Origin: Sphingobacteriaceae bacterium
GTDB taxonomy: Bacteria; Bacteroidota; Bacteroidia; Sphingobacteriales; Sphingobacteriaceae
Assembly (NCBI GenBank): GCA_947458775.1
Contig: CANGZX010000065.1
Location: 1 to 5,183 of the forward strand
Direction: 5' to 3'
Length of the DNA: 5,183 nucleotides
Shown here: positions 1 through 5,183 of the stretch, piece by piece
Layout of the letters: the number at the start of each line of letters is the position of its first letter
How positions within the stretch are numbered: the first letter of the stretch is position 1
Made by a program: the position numbers and the translations under genes
The notes under the pieces: generated by a model
What the model was told of the DNA's origin: nothing
Databases searched by the model: none
Seen by the model: only the letters and a program-made list of their open reading frames with translations

Positions 1-281
1 AGGCTGTAGTCAAACAAAATCCGGTAGCCCCACTTTATAAAAAATACTTTATGCACGGCACGTCGCACCATTTGGGTATTGATGTGCACGATTTTGCTAG
101 CCGCTACAAGGCCTTTGAAGTAGGCAATATTTTAACCTGCGAACCGGGCATTTACATTCCCGAAGAAGGTTTGGGTATTCGTATTGAGAACAATATTTTA
201 ATTACTAAAAATGGCAATATTGATTTGATGGCCGATATACCAGTAGAGGTAGAAGAGCTGGAAGATATTATGAACGGCTAG
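1..281 (+). CDS. pepP: Xaa-Pro aminopeptidase (M24 family), C-terminal fragment
   Basis: This is the 3' end of a gene whose start lies left of the window; the open frame begins at base 3 and gives 92 residues before TAG at 279-281. It matches the C-terminal end of the 'pita-bread' catalytic domain of aminopeptidase P, a cytoplasmic dimetal enzyme that removes an N-terminal residue preceding proline. Visible family motifs are HGTSHHLGIDVHD (bases 54-92), which holds the metal-ligand His (CAC at 66-68) and the flanking conserved histidines, CEPGIYIPEE with a ligand Glu at 141-143, and GIRIENN with the last ligand Glu at 186-188. The two Asp ligands would lie upstream, outside the window. The tail (IPVEVEELEDIM) is the usual short end of AMPP proteins, so the 3' end looks intact. 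The gene converges on meaB and overlaps it by 14 bp. The family is secure; the symbol pepP is by similarity of motifs, since other M24B prolidases share them. Confidence 0.9.
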   Translation, partial: AVVKQNPVAPLYKKYFMHGTSHHLGIDVHDFASRYKAFEVGNILTCEPGIYIPEEGLGIRIENNILITKNGNIDLMADIPVEVEELEDIMNG

Positions 282-1143
282 TCCAACTATCTATAAACTG
301 GTAGAGATTAAAATCACTTTTTTTAACAGCTTCAGCAAGATCTTGTTGGAGCTGTTCTTTGTTTAGGCCCGCCGTAAGTTTTTGTTGTAGCAATTGCCAG
401 GCCTTTTGAGCCAATAGCTGTTGTTTCTTGGTCGATGGTGTTTTCTCAAAATGATCTATAAAGGCAATGAGTTCTTCAATACCTTTTGCTTTGCTAGCCA
501 CGGTGCTTAACACTGGTACGGGTTCTGCTTTTTGCTGACTTAATTTTCTTAAAGTATTGGCAAAAGTATCGGCTCCTTCGCGGTCGGCCTTGTTGACCAC
601 AAATGCATCGGCAATTTCCATTAAACCCGATTTTATTCCTTGAATTTCATCGCCAGCCTCGGGTACCAATACCACCAAGGTAATATCGGCAAGCCCGGCA
701 ATTTCTACTTCCGATTGGCCAACGCCCACGGTTTCCACCAAAATATAATCGAAACCTGCGGAGCGCAATACATCGGCTAACTCGATGGTTTTGGTAGATA
801 AACCACCCAAAGAACCACGTGTAGCCAAGGAGCGAATGAACACGTTGGGTTTGGTAAACTGTTCGGCCATGCGAATGCGATCGCCGAGTAAAGAACCTAA
901 ATTAAAAGGAGAGGTAGGGTCTATGGCCAATACCGCTATGTATTTTCCTTGGGCGCTCCAGTGGTTTAGCAGCGCATTTACCAAAGTACTTTTGCCTGCT
1001 CCTGGGGGGCCGGTAATGCCAATAATGGGCGTAGCATTGGGCTTTAGTCCAAGCAAAATATCGCGATAGCCCGCTACGTTATTTTCTACCAAGCTGAGGG
1101 CTCTCGATAATTCCTTAAAATCTGTTTTACTAGCCTTTAGCAT
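268..1143 (-). CDS. meaB: MeaB/ArgK-family GTPase (methylmalonyl-CoA mutase chaperone)
   Basis: A 291-residue G3E-class P-loop GTPase. Known members (MeaB, YgfD/ArgK) are cytoplasmic dimers that gate cobalamin loading of, and protect, methylmalonyl-CoA mutase or related B12 mutases; the old 'lysine/arginine/ornithine transport kinase' name is not well supported. Motifs seen are Walker A GPPGAGKST at residues 45-53, the family-typical AIDPTSPF plus GSLLGDRIRM (73-92), ETVGVGQSEVEIA (137-149), VPEAGDEIQGIKSG (160-173) and the guanine-specificity NKAD at 184-187. The C-terminal roughly 75 residues are helical and Gln/Leu rich, where the family dimerises. The protein is a little shorter than the usual 320-330 residues, but its N-terminal SRALSLVENN segment aligns with the normal start, so ATG at 1143 is accepted; no clear ribosome binding site precedes it. 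No mutase gene is in view, so the partner is inferred. Its last codons overlap the convergent peptidase gene. The coding region contains the palindrome at 325-356. Confidence 0.93.
   Translation of the reverse strand: MLKASKTDFKELSRALSLVENNVAGYRDILLGLKPNATPIIGITGPPGAGKSTLVNALLNHWSAQGKYIAVLAIDPTSPFNLGSLLGDRIRMAEQFTKPNVFIRSLATRGSLGGLSTKTIELADVLRSAGFDYILVETVGVGQSEVEIAGLADITLVVLVPEAGDEIQGIKSGLMEIADAFVVNKADREGADTFANTLRKLSQQKAEPVPVLSTVASKAKGIEELIAFIDHFEKTPSTKKQQLLAQKAWQLLQQKLTAGLNKEQLQQDLAEAVKKSDFNLYQFIDSWTSRS
325..365 (+). terminator. Candidate hairpin terminator for the peptidase gene, embedded in meaB
   Basis: Left arm AACAGCTTCAGCAAGA (325-340) and right arm TCTTGTTGGAGCTGTT (341-356) form a 32-nt palindrome. 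In + strand RNA every position of the arms can pair, with two G-U wobbles (335/346 and 332/349), giving about 14 bp around a GAUC loop. In - strand RNA the same two positions are C-A mismatches. It lies 43 nt beyond the peptidase stop and is followed by CTTTGTTT (357-364), a weak U-rich tract. A run of seven T (318-324) precedes it. Position and strand bias fit a terminator stopping peptidase transcripts inside the opposing gene. The imperfect U tract and the coding location keep confidence low; it may be a chance product of the Gln/Leu/Ala codons. Confidence 0.35.
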
Positions 1144-1206
1144 CTTACAAAAAACACGTTTTTTATTTGCATTCCAAAATCATTCACCGAATAATGCGTA
1201 AGCAGG

Positions 1207-1214
1207 TATATTTG
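1207..1214 (+). promoter_or_regulatory. Bacteroidota -7 promoter box of the glycosyltransferase gene
   Basis: TATATTTG matches the Bacteroidota sigma-A -7 consensus TAnnTTTG exactly. It is followed by TACCTTTACG and then ATG at 1230, the common layout in which transcription starts a few bases after the box and the leader is very short. The -33 element is poor: TTCA at 1183-1186, 20 nt upstream, is a 2-of-4 match to TTTG. The box lies inside the longer TTG-initiated reading frame (1167), which argues that translation starts at 1230 and not at 1167 or 1194. Confidence 0.6.
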
Positions 1215-1229
1215 TACCTTTACGTTCCT

Positions 1230-2225
1230 ATGAAGGCAGCTAGTATATCTGTAATTATTCCGAATTATAACGGCAAAAACTTATTGCAAAACAATTTGCC
1301 TTCGGTGTTTGCTGCCTTGGAGCACGCCGCTATTCCTTATGAAGTTTTGGTGGTAGACGATTGCTCTACAGATGATTCGGTAGCCTTTCTTCAAAAAAAA
1401 TACCCCGAAGTAAAACTTCTGGTAAAAGAAAAAAATACTGGTTTTTCTGCTACCTGCAATGTGGGCATACAGCACGCTAAAAACACGTATATTTTACTTT
1501 TAAATACCGATATTCAGTTGCCCGAAAATTATTTAGACGACCAATTTGACTATTTTAAACAAGCCGACACCTTTGGCGTAATGGCCCAAATTAAAGGAGC
1601 CAAAAATGGAGAAATACAAGACAGTGCCCGCAGTTTTAGGCTACAATGGGGAAAGCTAAAACCCAACACCTTTTTTCATGTGGTAAATCCTTCGGCGCTT
1701 ATTCCAACGGCCTACCTATCTGGGGCAAATGCGCTACTAGATGCCAAAAAGTTGAAAGAATTGGGCGGTTTTAATGAGCTTTTCTCCCCATTTTATTACG
1801 AAGATTTTGATTTAGGCTTACGAGCTTGGCGCTTAGGTTGGAAGTGTTATTACTACCCCGATCGTTTTTGTTTACATGATCATGCAGCCACCACTAAAAA
1901 TTATAGAACTAAAAATTGGGTGAAAGGTATTTATTTTAGAAACAAGCTGATGGTGCATGCCTTGCATGTTTCTGGCCTACAAAAAGTAAGTTGGTGCCTA
2001 CGCACTTTTTTGGAAACTTGCGTCATGTGGCTAGTAGGTAATTTTTATTTTTATAGCTCTTTAAAGCAGTTTTTTGCTATCTCTAAAGATATTAAGGTTG
2101 CAAAAGAACGTTTTTTGGCCTTACAGAAACAATACCAAAGTACCCGTACTTTGGCCGATGTTCAAGAAGAAATGAGGCTACTTTTAGCGGGACAAAATGT
2201 ACAATCTGGCAAGGGAAAAGCCTAA
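1230..2225 (+). CDS. Family 2 glycosyltransferase (GT-A fold)
   Basis: A 331-residue inverting GT2 enzyme expected to transfer a sugar from a nucleotide donor onto a growing glycan or lipid-linked acceptor at the cytoplasmic face of the membrane. The N-terminal nucleotide-binding half shows SVIIPNYNG (residues 7-15), VLVVDDCSTDDS (39-50), EKNTGFSATCNVGI (67-80) and the metal-binding DXD-type LLNTD (90-94). The acceptor half shows AYLSGANALLDAKKLKELGGFNE (161-183) and the catalytic-base region FYYEDFDLGLRAWRLGW (188-204). A hydrophobic stretch at about 260-278 may contact the membrane. The frame can be extended upstream to TTG at 1167 or ATG at 1194, but those extra residues precede the normal GT2 start and contain the promoter box at 1207-1214, so ATG 1230 is chosen. 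It resembles rhamnosyltransferase-like GT2 proteins, but donor and acceptor cannot be read from sequence. It is followed 60 nt later by the ABC exporter in the same direction, suggesting a joint role in envelope glycan assembly. Confidence 0.92.
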   Translation: MKAASISVIIPNYNGKNLLQNNLPSVFAALEHAAIPYEVLVVDDCSTDDSVAFLQKKYPEVKLLVKEKNTGFSATCNVGIQHAKNTYILLLNTDIQLPENYLDDQFDYFKQADTFGVMAQIKGAKNGEIQDSARSFRLQWGKLKPNTFFHVVNPSALIPTAYLSGANALLDAKKLKELGGFNELFSPFYYEDFDLGLRAWRLGWKCYYYPDRFCLHDHAATTKNYRTKNWVKGIYFRNKLMVHALHVSGLQKVSWCLRTFLETCVMWLVGNFYFYSSLKQFFAISKDIKVAKERFLALQKQYQSTRTLADVQEEMRLLLAGQNVQSGKGKA

Positions 2226-2260
2226 GCCAAATTCATTTAAGGCACATTCGAGCAAAAGTG

Positions 2261-2268
2261 TAACTTTA
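2261..2268 (+). promoter_or_regulatory. Possible -7 promoter box before the ABC exporter
   Basis: TAACTTTA matches the Bacteroidota -7 consensus TAnnTTTG except for the last base. TTTA at 2236-2239 sits 21 nt upstream, where a TTTG -33 element would be expected. The exporter ATG follows 17 nt after the box. If real, the exporter has its own transcript in addition to any read-through from the glycosyltransferase gene. The match is imperfect and such AT-rich strings are common here. Confidence 0.35.
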
Positions 2269-2277
2269 CGCCGTAAA
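2265..2277. repeat. Perfect 13-nt dyad overlapping the putative exporter promoter
   Basis: TTTACG-C-CGTAAA is an exact inverted repeat with a one-base centre. It overlaps the end of the candidate -7 box and the expected transcription start of the ABC exporter gene, which is where a dimeric repressor site would act. It could also form only a 4-bp hairpin, so it is not a terminator. A palindrome of this length may arise by chance; no second copy was seen near the other genes. Confidence 0.2.
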
Positions 2278-2285
2278 CAAAATAT

Positions 2286-4106
2286 ATGAAAACCTATTTC
2301 CGCCTACTTTCCTTCGCTAAACCCATTGAGAAGTTTGCAGTGCCGTATATTTTTACAACGATACTGTCTATCATTTTCAATACCCTTAATTTAGCGTTAT
2401 TGTCGCCCTTGTTGGAAACGTTGTTTTTCCAGAATGGAAAATCGAAGGTAGTAGGACCGCCAACTTCTGGCTGGGATATTATGGGGCAATTTAAATACTA
2501 CATTCAAATAGCCATTGATTTATACGGTACTTGGGGTGCATTACAAATAGTATGCGCCAGCATTATTGGCTCGGTGGTGTTGGCCAATATCTTCCGTTAT
2601 CTATCTCAGCGTATTATGGAAAATTTACGGGCGCATACGCTTTTAAATCTCCGAAAATCAGTGTTTGATAGTGTGATGAACTTACATTTAGGCTATTTTA
2701 ATAACGAACGTAAGGGAGACATTATGTCTAAAGTATCTTCGGATGTACAAGTGGTGCAATATTCGGTAACCAGCACCTTATTGGTGGTGTTTAAAGAACC
2801 CGTTCAGCTTATTGCCTATATTGTTATGTTGTTTTTGATTTCGTCAAAACTTACATTTTTTGCCCTGCTCATTATTCCAGTTTCCGGGTTGGTAATTGCC
2901 CGTTTGGTGAAACGCTTACGCCAACAAGCTGTTGCCGCTCAGGAATCGTTAAGCAGCATGATCACTTTTTTAGACGAGGCCTTATCGGGTATAAAAATTG
3001 TTAAAGCGTTTAATGCCACCGAGGTGGTAAAAGAAAAGTTTAATACCGAAAATAAACGCTATACGGGCTTGTTGCGTTCTATGGCCCGTAGGCAACAGCT
3101 AGCTTCGCCCGTATCGGAAACACTAGGCGTCATGGTGGTGTGTGGTATTGTATTGTATGGTGGTTACCTCATTTTATCAGGGGATAAAGGTTTAGAAGCA
3201 CCTGCATTTATCGCTTATATCGCCTTGTTCTCACAGGTCATGCGCCCGGCCAAAGCCATTACAGATTCCTTTAGTCAAATACACTCTGGTATTGCCGCAG
3301 GCGAACGGGTACTGGCACTTATTGATACTCCTTCAGAAGTAAACGATGCTCCGAATGCAGCATCTGCTCCAGTTTTTACCAACAGTATTGAATGTAAAAA
3401 CATATCGTTCTCGTACGGCAATCGGACTATTTTAAAAGATATTAGTTTAAGCATTCCAGCTGGTAAAATGGTGGCTTTGGTGGGCCCGTCGGGTGGCGGT
3501 AAATCCACTTTAATGGATTTAATTCCCCGATTTATTGATCCGCAGCAAGGACAAATTTTGTTTGATGGGGTGGATGTAAAAACCCTTAAAATGGATAGTA
3601 TTCGTTCCCAAATGGGTGTCGTAAATCAAGATTCGGTACTTTTTAACGATACCATTTTTAATAACATAGCTTTTGGCAGACCCCATGCTACGGAAGCAGA
3701 CGTACTAGCCGCCGCTAAAATTGCCAATGCACACGAATTCATTCAAGAAACCGAAGAAGGCTATGCAACCAATATTGGCGACCGTGGTTTAAAACTTTCG
3801 GGTGGCCAGCGCCAACGTTTGTGTATTGCCCGAGCGGTATTGGCCAATCCACCTATTATGCTTTTAGATGAAGCCACTTCGGCCCTAGATACTGAATCGG
3901 AAAAATTGGTTCAAGATGCCTTAAACAAGTTAATGCAAAACCGCACTTCTTTGGTTATTGCTCACCGTCTAAGTACCATTCAGCGGGCCGATAAAATTAT
4001 AGTACTTGATGCCGGTAAAATTATTGAAAGTGGCACCCACCAAGAGCTGATGAAGCAAAAAGGCATGTACTGCAAATTGGTGGAAATGCAGGTATTTAAC
4101 GACTAA
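2286..4106 (+). CDS. MsbA-like ABC exporter, fused permease and ATPase
   Basis: A 606-residue half-transporter expected to work as a homodimer in the inner membrane, flipping or exporting a lipid or glycolipid using ATP. The transmembrane domain (about 1-330) has six hydrophobic segments near residues 18-48, 84-107, 160-186, 190-206, 278-298 and 305-320, with a polar 35-residue stretch between the first two. The nucleotide-binding domain carries the A-loop Tyr (FSYGNR, 375-380), Walker A GPSGGGKST (400-408), Q-loop Gln 448 (VNQDSVLFNDTI), signature LSGGQRQR (504-511), Walker B IMLLDEA (524-530), D-loop SALD (532-535) and H-loop His 560 (IAHRLST). All catalytic residues are present. The stretch from LSSMITFLDEALSGIKIVKAF through MRPAKAITDSFSQIHSGIAAGERVLALID resembles lipid A flippase MsbA. 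Position after a GT2 gene and before sugar-nucleotide genes favours an envelope glycolipid substrate, but the family also includes drug and peptide exporters, so no symbol is given. Start ATG 2286 has no competing upstream start of note. Confidence 0.94.
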   Translation: MKTYFRLLSFAKPIEKFAVPYIFTTILSIIFNTLNLALLSPLLETLFFQNGKSKVVGPPTSGWDIMGQFKYYIQIAIDLYGTWGALQIVCASIIGSVVLANIFRYLSQRIMENLRAHTLLNLRKSVFDSVMNLHLGYFNNERKGDIMSKVSSDVQVVQYSVTSTLLVVFKEPVQLIAYIVMLFLISSKLTFFALLIIPVSGLVIARLVKRLRQQAVAAQESLSSMITFLDEALSGIKIVKAFNATEVVKEKFNTENKRYTGLLRSMARRQQLASPVSETLGVMVVCGIVLYGGYLILSGDKGLEAPAFIAYIALFSQVMRPAKAITDSFSQIHSGIAAGERVLALIDTPSEVNDAPNAASAPVFTNSIECKNISFSYGNRTILKDISLSIPAGKMVALVGPSGGGKSTLMDLIPRFIDPQQGQILFDGVDVKTLKMDSIRSQMGVVNQDSVLFNDTIFNNIAFGRPHATEADVLAAAKIANAHEFIQETEEGYATNIGDRGLKLSGGQRQRLCIARAVLANPPIMLLDEATSALDTESEKLVQDALNKLMQNRTSLVIAHRLSTIQRADKIIVLDAGKIIESGTHQELMKQKGMYCKLVEMQVFND

Positions 4107-4113
4107 GTAAATT

Positions 4114-4144
4114 CGTAAGAAGAATACTGGTGTTACGTTTTTTT
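4114..4144 (+). terminator. Weak possible terminator after the ABC exporter
   Basis: CGTAA (4114-4118) and TTACG (4133-4137) can pair as a 5-bp stem around a 14-nt loop, followed directly by seven T (4138-4144). The layout, just after the exporter stop, is that of an intrinsic terminator, but the stem is short and the loop long, so this is tentative. Confidence 0.25.
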
Positions 4145-4151
4145 ATATTTT
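4144..4151 (+). promoter_or_regulatory. Tentative -7 box before the sugar-nucleotide genes
   Basis: TATATTTT (4144-4151) matches TAnnTTTG in all but the final base and would give a leader of roughly 10 nt before ATG 4169. A second near-match, TATATTTA at 4158-4165, lies too close to the ATG unless the transcript is leaderless. No convincing -33 TTTG is seen at the right distance. The 62-nt gap 4107-4168 is very AT rich, so both matches could be chance. The gap and tight packing of the three following genes make a promoter here likely in principle. Confidence 0.22.
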
Positions 4152-4168
4152 AACTAGTATATTTAGTT

Positions 4169-4570
4169 ATGAATCCTTCTGCTGTTCATTTCATTTCCTT
4201 ACCTAAAATTCTAGATAACAGAGGAAATTTATCTTTTGTGGAGGAGTATAGCCATGTTCCGTTTAAGATAAAAAGAACCTATTGGATTTACGATGTTCCG
4301 GGAGGAGAAACAAGAGGGGGGCATAGTTACAAAACTAATCAAGAACTTATTATTGCACTATCGGGCAGCTTTACGGTGGTTACTAATGATGGAACAAAAG
4401 AGGAACAATTTTTGCTAAACAGGTCTTATATGGGTTTGTATGTTCCCGAGGGAGTCTGGCGTCATATGGAAAATTTTTCAACCAATTCTTGTGCTTTGGT
4501 ATTGGCTTCTGAAATGTATAGTGAGGGTGATTATGAACGAGAATTTTCCACCTTTATTAAAAGTAAATAA
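4169..4570 (+). CDS. FdtA/QdtA-like sugar 3,4-ketoisomerase family cupin, diverged copy
   Basis: A 133-residue single-domain cupin of the WxcM/FdtA/QdtA family. Characterised members isomerise dTDP-4-keto-6-deoxyglucose to the 3-keto sugar, the step before 3-amination, in the cytoplasm. Family hallmarks are LPKILDNRGNLSFVEE (residues 11-26), VPFKIKRTYWIYDVPGGETRGGH (30-52), SGSFTVVTNDG (65-75), LNRSYMGLYVPEGVWRHMENFS (83-104) and ALVLASEMYSEGDYEREF (109-126). The active-site motif reads HSYK (52-55) where the next gene and characterised enzymes have HAHK, so the second of the paired histidines is Tyr 54. By eye about half of the aligned residues match the neighbouring copy. The protein may therefore have altered activity, a different stereochemical outcome, or act as a partner subunit of its neighbour. 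Full length for the family, no frameshift. It ends one base before the start of the next gene. Arginine codons are mostly AGA/AGG, unlike the exporter gene upstream. Confidence 0.88.
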   Translation: MNPSAVHFISLPKILDNRGNLSFVEEYSHVPFKIKRTYWIYDVPGGETRGGHSYKTNQELIIALSGSFTVVTNDGTKEEQFLLNRSYMGLYVPEGVWRHMENFSTNSCALVLASEMYSEGDYEREFSTFIKSK

Positions 4571-4571
4571 C

Positions 4572-4988
4572 ATGAAGGCTTCTATACATGTGTGTGAGGT
4601 ATTAGACTTGCCGAAAATTCATAATAGAGCAGGGAATATTACGCCAATTCAAGGTCAAATAGACATTCCATTCGACATAGAAAGAGTATACTATTTATAT
4701 GATGTGCCCAGTGGTGAAACACGTGGGGGGCATGCGCATAAGAACCTACATCAATTAATTGTAGCTGCTAGTGGCAGTTTTGATGTGGTTTTAGATGATG
4801 GTAAGGAGCAAAAAACCATCAGCCTAAATAGGCCCAATTTTGGCCTGTATGTAACACCTTATATTTGGAGAGAATTGGAAAATTTTTCCTCAGGGGCTGT
4901 GCTTTTGGTATTAGCCTCTATGAACTATGATGAAATGGATTATATTCGGGACTATCAAGAATTTCTAACTACAACAAATGAGTTATAA
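4572..4988 (+). CDS. fdtA: FdtA/QdtA-type dTDP-sugar 3,4-ketoisomerase (cupin)
   Basis: A 138-residue cupin of the same family as the preceding gene, with the canonical active-site sequence RGGHAHK (residues 51-57; His 54 and His 56). Other conserved parts are [14 protein letters not shown] (13-26), [15 protein letters not shown] (32-46), [12 protein letters not shown] (66-77), [22 protein letters not shown] (85-106) and [22 protein letters not shown] (111-132). Expected reaction: dTDP-4-keto-6-deoxyglucose to a dTDP-3-keto-6-deoxyhexose; whether the product is the galacto (FdtA) or gluco (QdtA) form cannot be decided by eye. The frame stays open upstream to ATG 4440, but those 44 residues overlap the previous gene and show no family similarity, so ATG 4572 is chosen. 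The gene begins 1 nt after the previous stop and overlaps the acyltransferase by 11 nt, so the three are almost certainly co-transcribed and translationally coupled. The symbol is by family and context. Confidence 0.9.
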   Translation: MKASIHVCEVLDLPKIHNRAGNITPIQGQIDIPFDIERVYYLYDVPSGETRGGHAHKNLHQLIVAASGSFDVVLDDGKEQKTISLNRPNFGLYVTPYIWRELENFSSGAVLLVLASMNYDEMDYIRDYQEFLTTTNEL

Positions 4989-5183
4989 GATTCATCCAAC
5001 ATCCGACGTTCACACTACTCATATTGGTGAAAATACCACCATTTGGCAATTTTGTGTCATTTTTAAGGAAGCAGTGATAGGAGCAAATTGTAATATATGT
5101 TCTCATTGTTTAATAGAAAATAGGGTTGTTATAGGCGACAATGTGACCGTGAAATCGGGTGTACAACTTTGGAATGGAATACA
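4978..5183 (+). CDS. Left-handed beta-helix (hexapeptide) acyltransferase, N-terminal part
   Basis: ATG at 4978 lies within the end of the preceding cupin gene (11-nt overlap) and the frame is open to the window edge, giving 68 complete residues. The sequence shows hexapeptide repeats of the [LIV]-G-x4 type: IGENTT (16-21), IGANCN (34-39) and IGDNVT (52-57), plus TIWQFCVI (21-28) and SGVQLWNGI (60-68). This start is typical of the acetyltransferases that acylate the amino group of dTDP-3-amino-3,6-dideoxyhexoses (FdtC/QdtC), of the N-terminal half of WxcM, and of WbpD/DapH-like relatives. The catalytic His, cofactor site and C-terminus lie beyond the window. Context next to 3,4-ketoisomerases favours an FdtC/QdtC-like role, acting after a PLP aminotransferase (FdtB/QdtB) that should be encoded just downstream. 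The beta-helix family is secure; the substrate is inferred from neighbours. Confidence 0.85.
   Translation, partial: MSYKIHPTSDVHTTHIGENTTIWQFCVIFKEAVIGANCNICSHCLIENRVVIGDNVTVKSGVQLWNGI

Noticed and set aside
318..324. Seven-A run in the meaB sense strand, considered as a programmed frameshift site.
   Set aside because: The nearby hairpin is upstream of it on that strand, not downstream, and the normal frame already gives a full-length family C-terminus.
785..1069. A 94-residue + strand open frame opposite meaB.
   Set aside because: It is the shadow of a strongly conserved GTPase coding region, with no promoter or family similarity visible.
1149..1164. A6-CACG-T6 symmetric string between meaB and the glycosyltransferase, considered as a terminator.
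   Set aside because: It lies in a divergent intergenic region where no transcript should end, and the stem is only A-T pairs.
1175..1182. TGATTTTG on the - strand, considered as the -7 box of meaB.
   Set aside because: The second base of the consensus is wrong and no TTTG lies at the -33 position; too weak to call, though a meaB promoter must be near.
1281..1475. A 64-residue - strand open frame within the glycosyltransferase gene.
   Set aside because: It lies antisense to the conserved GT2 nucleotide-binding region; composition is that of a shadow frame.
2220..2243. GCCT...AGGC pairing after the glycosyltransferase stop, considered as a terminator.
   Set aside because: Only 4 bp pair without a bulge and no T tract follows.
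3275..3508. A 77-residue - strand open frame opposite the exporter.
   Set aside because: It is antisense to the Walker A region of the ABC domain and has no independent support.
4440..4571. A 44-residue upstream extension of the second cupin reading frame.
   Set aside because: It lies in another frame of the first cupin gene and shows no similarity to the family N-terminus; ATG 4572 gives the normal length and sits directly after the previous stop.

Overview
The window looks like a chromosomal segment of a member of the Bacteroidota. The evidence is moderate G+C (near 40% in lines counted by hand), weak or absent Shine-Dalgarno sequences, a textbook Bacteroidota -7 promoter box (TAnnTTTG) just before one gene, and proteins of strongly Bacteroidota flavour. 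I cannot place it below phylum level. There are six protein genes, the first and last cut by the window edges. I see no RNA gene, CRISPR array, insertion sequence or integration site.

Left part (1-1143): the 3' end of an M24-family Xaa-Pro aminopeptidase (pepP type) on the + strand converges on a MeaB/ArgK-type GTPase gene on the - strand, and the two overlap by 14 bp at their stops. A 32-nt near-perfect palindrome lies inside the 3' coding end of meaB, 43 nt past the peptidase stop. It folds without mismatches only in + strand RNA, so it may be a terminator for the peptidase gene embedded in the opposing gene.

Middle (1144-4106): divergent from meaB, a family 2 glycosyltransferase starts at 1230 behind its own promoter box. 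It is followed after 60 nt by a 606-residue MsbA-like ABC exporter with a fused transmembrane domain and a complete set of ATPase motifs. Together they look like envelope glycan or glycolipid assembly and export.

Right part (4169-5183): after a 62-nt AT-rich gap begins a tightly packed set of three genes (spacings of +1 and -11 nt). These are two tandem paralogous FdtA/QdtA-type cupin sugar-nucleotide 3,4-ketoisomerases and a hexapeptide-repeat acyltransferase that runs off the window. This is the expected start of a pathway making a dTDP-3-acylamino-3,6-dideoxyhexose (Fuc3NAc or Qui3NAc type) for surface polysaccharide. The first cupin has Tyr where the second has the second His of the HAH motif, which suggests the pair is not redundant. 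Arginine codon choice changes sharply at this boundary (AGA/AGG 2 of 26 in the ABC gene, 9 of 13 in the three sugar genes), consistent with a separately acquired polysaccharide cassette. I find no clearly undescribed system; the most interesting items are the diverged cupin pair and the embedded hairpin.
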